From CAYUKK01 sp964445305 (GTDB lineage Bacteria > Acidobacteriota > Aminicenantia > Aminicenantales > UBA8522), in contig CAYUKK010000022.1 of NCBI GenBank assembly GCA_964445305.1, forward strand, positions 1-64,000: 64,000 nt of DNA, in the 5' to 3' direction. Position numbers and translations under genes: made by a program. Of the stretch, positions 59,292-64,000 are shown one piece after another; position 1 is the stretch's first letter, and each line of letters begins with the position of its first letter. The notes under the pieces are model-generated. The model made no database searches and was not told the origin of the DNA. It saw only the letters and a program-made list of their open reading frames with translations.

Positions 59292-60056
59292 CTACCGCCT
59301 GTAGAGGCTCAGGTAGGCCTGGATGATTTTGTCACCCCAGAGGAAGGAGAAAAAGGCGGCTGGCGCGAGAAAGGTGCCAAAGGGAAGAGAGTACTGGAAA
59401 GTTTTTTTCCGGATGTAGACGAGAAAAAGGCCGACCAGAGAACCAACCAAGCTGGCGATGATGAGCGTGAAAACGGCCTTCGTCCAGCCAAGATAAGCCC
59501 CGATGAGGAGCATCATCGTGATATCGCCCAGACCCATACCCTCTTTTTTCCGGAGCACAAAGTAGCCGACATAGATGGCAAGGAGGAGGGAGGCGCCAAC
59601 GACAGCGCCGACGAGTGATTGGCGAAAGGTGAGGTCATCTCTAAACAGGGAATAGACAATGGCCAGCCCAAGACCAGGCAGAGTGATTTCATCGGGCAGG
59701 ATTTGATGGAAATAATCGATAAACCCGAGAGCGATGAGGGCGCTCACGAAAAGGCAGGAGGCGAAGAAATGAAGACGCCAGGAATACTGAGCATGGAGGA
59801 TGAGAAAGCTCAGCGCGGTGAGGAGCTCGACGAGGGGATAGCTTGGGGAAATCGGACCGCCGCAGGCTCGGCATCGGCCGCGCAGGAGAAGATAGGAGAG
59901 GAGGGGGATGTTGTCGTAGAATTTGATCCGACTGCCGCAGCGAGGGCAGGCGGAGGGAGGATGGACCAGGCTCATGTTCCGGGGAAGACGATAGATGACG
60001 ACGTTGAGGAAGCTTCCCCAGGCCAGGCCGAAAAGAAAGAGGATTACTTCTTCCAC
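59292..60056 (-). CDS. pilD: Prepilin peptidase (A24 family)
   Basis: A 254-residue bifunctional-type prepilin peptidase. The N-terminal FGLAWGSFLNVVIYRLP, two zinc-binding CxxC pairs (CPRCGS and CRACGG), and the catalytic aspartates in GFIDYFHQILPDEI and EGMGLGDITMM (GxGD) are all present among about seven membrane segments. It cleaves type IV prepilin/pseudopilin leader peptides and N-methylates the new end. The start at GTG 60056 is chosen because the family begins there; it overlaps the upstream gene by 13 nt. It can serve the secretion operon at 23.8-31.4 kb, which lacks a peptidase gene. Confidence 0.93.
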   Translation of the reverse strand: MEEVILFLFGLAWGSFLNVVIYRLPRNMSLVHPPSACPRCGSRIKFYDNIPLLSYLLLRGRCRACGGPISPSYPLVELLTALSFLILHAQYSWRLHFFASCLFVSALIALGFIDYFHQILPDEITLPGLGLAIVYSLFRDDLTFRQSLVGAVVGASLLLAIYVGYFVLRKKEGMGLGDITMMLLIGAYLGWTKAVFTLIIASLVGSLVGLFLVYIRKKTFQYSLPFGTFLAPAAFFSFLWGDKIIQAYLSLYRR

Positions 60057-60913
60057 CAGATTTTCGGAGGTCCGACTTCTCCTTTTTCCGGGTTGTAGAG
60101 ATAATCGTCGCCATCGAGGTCCTTGGGCAGCGAGGACAGCAGCCGAAACTTGACGAGCTCGGCAAGCTCTTGAGGATAGCGGCCGAAGCGCTGCTTGAAG
60201 CGGGCTATTGCATCCTCGAGAATCTTTATATCCATGGCTGCCTTGACCCGGTAAAGATGCCGGCTGGCGATTTCTTTGACGCGCGGATCGGTGGCCGTCG
60301 CGTAGATTTCTTGCCATGTCTCCCAGGCGGTCTCAAGGTCCATCACTTTGAAACTGGCCGCCGCATAGAGCCGCTTGGCGATGTCGGGTGCACCCGGTAT
60401 CTTCATCGTCTTTTCGTAGTATCGGCGAGCTAAATCGAAATCCTTGGCCATCTGGGCGTAGTGTCCGGCCTGGAAGGGAAAAATCCACTGGTCCGGGTTT
60501 TTGGCCAGACCCAAATCGAGAATCTTAAGGCCGAGCTCAAGGTTTCTTGCTTCGTAGATGGCAATCAGGGCTCCCACCTCGTAGGGGTCCTGATACCGAG
60601 GGTCGAGCTCAGCGATGACGGAGAAGATGTGGTCGAGGTATTGATACCGGTCGACAATCGTGTAGGTGCTGTAATACTGGATGGCCCAGAGGTAGATCAA
60701 GTCGGCCGCGAGCGAGGGGAAGCCGAAGGTGATGTATTTCAGGTATTTGCCCGACGGAAGGTAGATGACTGAGGCGCCCGGGATTTTCTGGCGGGGGATG
60801 GTGTTGATGGTCATTTTTAGCGAAACGATGCTTGCCAGGAGAAGAAAAAGCGCCAGCCCAGAAGAAATGGAGGCCAGCCCGCGGCGGTGAGAAAAGGAAG
60901 GAAGCGAGTTCAT
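60044..60913 (-). CDS. Membrane-anchored TPR protein with pseudopilin-like C-terminus
   Basis: A 289-residue protein. One hydrophobic anchor (ISSGLALFLLLASIVSLKM) is followed by TPR-like helices (ARNLELGLKILDLGLAKNPDQW; AKDFDLARRYYEKTMKIPG; DLETAWETWQEIYATA). The C-terminal ~55 residues (ILEDAIARFKQRFGRYPQELAELVK, LSSLPKDLDGDDYLYNPEKGEVG) resemble the globular end of GspG pseudopilins, which have YP..L..L, LP.DPWG and Y.YNP-type motifs. It sits directly upstream of the prepilin peptidase (13-nt overlap) and 4 nt overlapped with the ABC permease. A role in secretion or assembly is inferred; it lacks a prepilin-type leader. Confidence 0.68.
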   Translation of the reverse strand: MNSLPSFSHRRGLASISSGLALFLLLASIVSLKMTINTIPRQKIPGASVIYLPSGKYLKYITFGFPSLAADLIYLWAIQYYSTYTIVDRYQYLDHIFSVIAELDPRYQDPYEVGALIAIYEARNLELGLKILDLGLAKNPDQWIFPFQAGHYAQMAKDFDLARRYYEKTMKIPGAPDIAKRLYAAASFKVMDLETAWETWQEIYATATDPRVKEIASRHLYRVKAAMDIKILEDAIARFKQRFGRYPQELAELVKFRLLSSLPKDLDGDDYLYNPEKGEVGPPKIWWKK

Positions 60914-61674
60914 ACAAAATCCCTTTTCTTGAAGATGAGGATGGCCAGCATGAGGATGAAGAGGGTGTAAACGATGCCGTAGAGGGCCGAGAAGAGGTAG
61001 AAGCGGGGAAGTACGGTCAGCCCGTGGACGACTTCTGTCTTGAAATTAAAGCTCTCCAGGTCGGGAAGGACGATAGACAGTGCCTGGATGAAAAGCCGCA
61101 GGGCGGCCGATTTGGTTCTCTGGAGGAGCGTCTGGAAACCCCAGGAGAAATGGCCAATAAGATAAAAGGACAACGAGAAGAGGGAGCTCAGAATGGGGGT
61201 GGAAAAACAGGAGAAGAGGATGGCCACGGCCGTAAGGAGGACGAGCTCGATGAAGATGAAGAGGATGGCCAGCAGGAGGTTGAGCTCTATTTTGAAGGTA
61301 TGGAGGAAGACGATGATGAGGAAAATGAGGCTCATCAGGGTCGTCATGACGAAGAGGGTGAGGACGAGGCCGAAGAATTTTCCTACCAGGAATTCGTGGC
61401 GGTGGATGGGCTTGGAAATGAGCGCGTAAATCGTTTTTTTGTCGATTTCCTTGTAGACCAGGCCAGTGCCGATGAGGACGGCCATCAGGACGCCGAACAG
61501 GTTGATCGAGGCGAGGCCGACGTCCTTGATGATTTTGACGCGGTCGCCGACTGTCAGGATGGCCAGCAGCCGGGAGAAGATAACGGCCACGGCGGCGAAA
61601 AAGAAGAGGAGGTAAAGGACTCGATCGCGGATGGCCTCCTTGAACGTGTTCAGGGCGATAGCTTTGATCTTCAT
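60910..61674 (-). CDS. ABC-2 type transporter permease
   Basis: A 254-residue permease with six transmembrane segments (VLYLLFFFAAVAVIFSRLLAIL; INLFGVLMAVLIGTGLVY; FGLVLTLFVMTTLMSLIFLIIVFL; LLLAILFIFIELVLLTAVAILFSCF; LSFYLIGHFSW; LFSALYGIVYTLFILMLAILIF). It opens with KIKAIALNTFKEAIRDRVLYLL and has the DRVKIIKDVGLASINLFG and DKKTIYALISKPIHRHEFLVGKF segments typical of NosY/GldF-like ABC-2 permeases. It is coupled by a 4-nt overlap to the ATPase gene upstream and to the TPR gene downstream. The substrate is unknown; the neighbourhood suggests envelope or secretion functions. Confidence 0.85.
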   Translation of the reverse strand: MKIKAIALNTFKEAIRDRVLYLLFFFAAVAVIFSRLLAILTVGDRVKIIKDVGLASINLFGVLMAVLIGTGLVYKEIDKKTIYALISKPIHRHEFLVGKFFGLVLTLFVMTTLMSLIFLIIVFLHTFKIELNLLLAILFIFIELVLLTAVAILFSCFSTPILSSLFSLSFYLIGHFSWGFQTLLQRTKSAALRLFIQALSIVLPDLESFNFKTEVVHGLTVLPRFYLFSALYGIVYTLFILMLAILIFKKRDFV

Positions 61675-62588
61675 CCTTGTTTGACCATCTCGACGAAGAG
61701 GTCTTCCAGAGTCTCTGTTCGGGGGACGAGTGAATGGATTCTCCCCTTTTTGTCGTGAACGAGATCGACCAGACGGTCGACCTTTTCTTCGTCGAAGACC
61801 TTGACCATGATCCTGTCCCGATGAAAAGAGACGGGTTGGGCTAGCCCGGTAAGGTCGGAAAAAGCCAGCCCCGAGAGAGTCACTTCTGTGTAGAGAATCT
61901 TTTCTGAGATTAAGTCCCCCAGCTTCCCTTCACTCAAAACGCGGCCGCCAACGAGGATGGCGACTCGATCGCAGATCATCTCGATGTCCTGAAGGATATG
62001 GGAACAGAGAAAAATCGTCTTTCCGGCGTCCTTCAACTGGAGGATGACGTCGCGGAGTTCTTTCCGGCCGATGGGGTCGAGGCCTCCCAGGGGCTCGTCG
62101 AGGAAAACGAGCTCCGGGTCGTTGATGAGTGCCTGGGCCAGGCCAATCCTCTGGAGCATGCCGCGGGAAAACTTGCGCAACTGGAGGTTCGCCGCTCTCT
62201 CCAGACCGACGAGCCGGAGCAGGCGGGGAATTTTTTCTTCCTTGATTGCCTTCTTGAGATGAAAGAGCCCGGCACAAAAATCGAGAAACTCGGCGGCCGT
62301 GAGATAATCATAGAAATAAGGATGCTCGGGCAAATAGCCGACGCGTTCCTTAGCCCGGAGGGAGAGGTGGGGATGGCCGAAGATTTCAACCAGGCCTTGA
62401 TCGGGGAAAATCAACCCGAGCACGCACTTGAGGGTCGTCGTCTTCCCGGCACCGTTAGGGCCAAGATAGCCGAAAATTTCGCCGGCTTCGACCGAAAAAG
62501 AAATGCCCTTGAGGACTTCTCTTTTTTTGGGGATGAATCCCACCTTGAAGGTCTTGTGGAGGTTGGTGATCCTTAGAACAGTAGACAT
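61671..62588 (-). CDS. ABC transporter ATP-binding protein (CcmA/NatA type)
   Basis: A 305-residue ATPase of the ABC-2 partner class. It has Walker A GPNGAGKTTT, Q-loop region GYLPEHPYFYDYLT, signature KFSRGMLQRIGLAQAL (a serine-arginine variant of LSGGQ), Walker B LVFLDEPLGGLDP and the switch HILQDIEMI. A C-terminal extension of ~80 residues (DLISEKILYTEVTLSG ... MVKVFDEEKVDRLVDLVHDK) is usual for this class. It pairs with the permease overlapping by 4 nt and leads the minus-strand run down to the prepilin peptidase. The start at 62588 is 14 nt after a TTGACT-16-TATAAT promoter. Confidence 0.92.
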   Translation of the reverse strand: MSTVLRITNLHKTFKVGFIPKKREVLKGISFSVEAGEIFGYLGPNGAGKTTTLKCVLGLIFPDQGLVEIFGHPHLSLRAKERVGYLPEHPYFYDYLTAAEFLDFCAGLFHLKKAIKEEKIPRLLRLVGLERAANLQLRKFSRGMLQRIGLAQALINDPELVFLDEPLGGLDPIGRKELRDVILQLKDAGKTIFLCSHILQDIEMICDRVAILVGGRVLSEGKLGDLISEKILYTEVTLSGLAFSDLTGLAQPVSFHRDRIMVKVFDEEKVDRLVDLVHDKKGRIHSLVPRTETLEDLFVEMVKQG

Positions 62589-62602
62589 CGAATTCGCTTG
62601 CT

Positions 62603-62630
62603 ATTATAGTGAAATCACCGGGCAAGTCAA
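62603..62630 (-). promoter_or_regulatory. Promoter for ABC exporter/TPR/prepilin peptidase unit
   Basis: On the minus strand TTGACT (62630-62625), 16-nt spacer, TATAAT (62608-62603). The start is expected about 7 nt before the ATG at 62588; no ribosome site is present. Confidence 0.65.
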
Positions 62631-62667
62631 AATCCTTGACTGCCAACGGCCGAGGGAACGGTCTGGG

Positions 62668-63228
62668 CTAGTCGGGGACGACGTGCCGGAGGGTACTCTG
62701 ATCGATAGTAATGTAGAAATCGCTCCCTAAATAAAGAAGCGGCCTGACCTGGCGGGGATTGAGAATCCCTTCGGCGTTGAAGGAGCCCGGTTCTTCATGG
62801 ATGGCCAGGACCTCGCCGACAAAAAGGTCGTGGTCGCCGTAAGGCCTGACTTCGGCCAGCCGGCATTCGAAGGAAGCGTAAGCTTCCTCCACGATGGGCG
62901 ATTGGATGACCTTGCCCGGCGCCAATCGAAGCGCGAACTCCTTGACCTTGTCCATGTCATGACCGGATTTGCGGCCCATCTGGGCGGAGAGTTTCACTTT
63001 TTCGTAATTGATGAAGTTCACGGTAAACTCTTTGGCCCGGATGATCACCCCATGGGTGAAGCGCTTCTTGGAAATGAGGACGCCGAAAAGCGGTGGGTCA
63101 AAGGAGAGAGCGGTGTGCCATGCACAGCTCATGAAGTTGGTTTGACCCTGGGCCGTGGCTCCCACGATCGACACCGTATAAGGGTAAAAATATTGAAAAT
63201 GTTTGATTTGGGTTTTGACCGTCTTCAT
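62668..63228 (-). CDS. Flavin reductase-like FMN-binding protein
   Basis: A 186-residue protein of the flavin reductase/flavoredoxin family. Typical segments are PYTVSIVGATAQGQTNFMSCAWHTALSFDPPLFGVLISKKRFTH, the FTVNFINYEKVKLSAQMG stretch and HDLFVGEVLAIHEEPG. It binds FMN and moves electrons between reduced carriers and small acceptors in anaerobes. The start has AAAAGGAGGATCC. It lies 36 nt downstream of the ferritin-like gene in the same direction, so the two may share a transcript and a role in handling oxygen or iron; this is inferred from position only. Confidence 0.88.
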   Translation of the reverse strand: MKTVKTQIKHFQYFYPYTVSIVGATAQGQTNFMSCAWHTALSFDPPLFGVLISKKRFTHGVIIRAKEFTVNFINYEKVKLSAQMGRKSGHDMDKVKEFALRLAPGKVIQSPIVEEAYASFECRLAEVRPYGDHDLFVGEVLAIHEEPGSFNAEGILNPRQVRPLLYLGSDFYITIDQSTLRHVVPD

Positions 63229-63264
63229 GGATCCTCCTTTTCCAGGCTACAAAACACTCTCTCT

Positions 63265-64000
63265 TTACCCAAGCCCCTTGATTTTTCGGGCATTCTTGAG
63301 CAGCCACTCCTGAGTAAAGAGATGCTCCTTGTTGAGGCCGAGATGGAGGTTAACCTGGTCCCTGATCTCGCCTGGGGGTAGCAGGCGAAGAAGCTTTTCG
63401 TAAGCGCTGATGAGCTCTCTTTCAGCCGGGATGAGCGTTTCCAGGGCTGAGATGCGGTCATGGCCGGGGTAGACGGAGGGCATCGGGCTTGTGCTCTTTT
63501 CTGCGCCCGCCTCATCCCGGACGGCGTTTTCGATGCGGATGACACTTCCCAGCTTGATAAGAAGGCCCGAATTCTTGTCCCAGTGCCTCATGTGGTCGAT
63601 GGAATTCTTGAACAGCCGCTGGCTAAGGTCCTGGTGTTCGCTAAAAAGGATGACATATCGAAGATAGCGGTGCATGAGCTCGTTTTCCATCCGCATGATG
63701 TCATGGAGAAGCTGGACTTCTTCCCGGGCGGCCGCCTCCGGGCTTTCTTCAAAACAGCGAGCTTCCGAGGCTCCTTCCTTCTCCATCGTCCGGATCATCA
63801 CCTCGAACTGTTGGGAGTGACGCACCTCATCGTAAGAAATGTTGAGGACCATGTTCTGGATTTTGGGGAAAGCGCCCTCTGCCCATTGCGCCGATTGATA
63901 GAGCTCGGTGACCATGTCCTCGGTCATTTTATCCCGCTTGAGGTTATCAACAAGGCGAGGATAGCGGACGATTTCATCGGTGCGGAAGGAAGGAACCCCG
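63265..64000 (-). CDS. Ferritin-like diiron protein (5' end outside the window)
   Basis: The frame is open to the right edge of the window (GVPSFRTDEIVRYPRLVDNLKRDKMTED upstream of the first in-window ATG at 63927), so the gene starts beyond position 64000. The visible ~244 codons contain ferritin-like helices with ExxH-type iron ligands: NISYDEVRHSQQFEVM, ENELMHRYLRYVILFSEH, IPAERELISAYEKLL and NLHLGLNKEHLFTQEWLL. A hinge (AGAEKSTSPMPSVYPGHD) separates two helical halves, as if two ferritin-like units were fused. It probably binds a diiron centre and acts in oxygen or peroxide reduction or iron handling. Exact family is uncertain. Confidence 0.68.
   Translation of the reverse strand, partial: GVPSFRTDEIVRYPRLVDNLKRDKMTEDMVTELYQSAQWAEGAFPKIQNMVLNISYDEVRHSQQFEVMIRTMEKEGASEARCFEESPEAAAREEVQLLHDIMRMENELMHRYLRYVILFSEHQDLSQRLFKNSIDHMRHWDKNSGLLIKLGSVIRIENAVRDEAGAEKSTSPMPSVYPGHDRISALETLIPAERELISAYEKLLRLLPPGEIRDQVNLHLGLNKEHLFTQEWLLKNARKIKGLG

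Noticed and set aside
60832..61758. A 308-codon plus-strand frame, extremely rich in Glu and Asp, opposite the ABC permease
   Set aside because: Antisense of leucine/valine/isoleucine-rich membrane codons; no start context or homology.
1..64000. CRISPR arrays, prophage, insertion sequences or rRNA operons
   Set aside because: I saw no regularly spaced short repeats, no transposase or phage structural genes and no rRNA sequence.

Overview
The window is a GC-rich (roughly mid-to-high 50s percent by eye), densely packed bacterial chromosome segment with short intergenic gaps, many 4-17 nt gene overlaps, one tRNA, and no phage, transposase, plasmid, rRNA or CRISPR signal that I can see. The gene content suggests an anaerobic, protein- and glycan-degrading Gram-negative-type bacterium of the Acidobacteriota/candidate phylum Aminicenantes kind. 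The clues are a secretin with a C-terminal cohesin-like domain, Asp-box and GH127 secreted proteins, a PPi-type phosphofructokinase, a tungsten aldehyde:ferredoxin oxidoreductase, LUD-family lactate oxidation proteins and a PDZ-bearing sensor kinase. This placement is an inference from gene families; no rRNA is present to confirm it.

Layout. 1-4.0 kb: end of an ABC permease with its ATPase, a radical SAM enzyme and an alpha/beta hydrolase. 4.3-12.4 kb: exported and polymer-related proteins (a large Asp-box beta-propeller protein, an unknown secreted protein, a GH127 beta-L-arabinofuranosidase-like enzyme, a ceramidase-like hydrolase, a PIG-L deacetylase), followed by a decayed chimeric gene. 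13.1-16.2 kb: a dispersed repeat, glutamine synthetase, a divergent Lrp/AsnC regulator and S-adenosylmethionine decarboxylase. 16.3-31.4 kb: an M1-type peptidase, a sigma-54-type two-component system (NtrC-like regulator plus PDZ-7TM-GAF-PAS kinase) with a small exported protein, and a seven-gene type IV pilus/type II secretion operon (F, E, M, N, O, P, secretin). 31.4-39.0 kb: a membrane protein, a THEP1-type NTPase, a second copy of the dispersed repeat in inverted orientation, and a four-gene operon AOR - tandem class II aldolase - LutC-like - fused LutB/LutA-like. 39.1-43.6 kb: an LsrF-like aldolase - zinc alcohol dehydrogenase - CbiX-like operon, a truncated sulfatase-like gene and trpS. 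43.7-53.6 kb: Nudix and HD hydrolases, an M50 protease with CBS domains, polX-ligA, phosphofructokinase, a frameshifted TPR gene and an Nramp-like transporter. 53.7-64 kb: tRNA(CAT) and tilS, then a minus-strand run (ABC exporter, TPR/pseudopilin-like protein, prepilin peptidase, membrane glycosyltransferase-like protein, asnB), a flavin reductase and a ferritin-like gene cut by the window end.

How the parts fit. The secretion operon at 23.8-31.4 kb lacks its own prepilin peptidase; a candidate lies at 59.3-60.1 kb beside a pseudopilin-like protein. The AOR-aldolase-Lut operon can be read as a route from a C4/C6-type aldol through a small aldehyde to a 2-hydroxyacid and then a 2-oxoacid. Several transcription units begin with a TTGACA-17-TATAAT-like promoter so close to the start codon that the mRNA would be leaderless or nearly so, while genes inside operons often carry Shine-Dalgarno sequences. 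A ~310-335 bp repeat with a short palindromic core occurs as two long inverted copies and two fragments, all intergenic.
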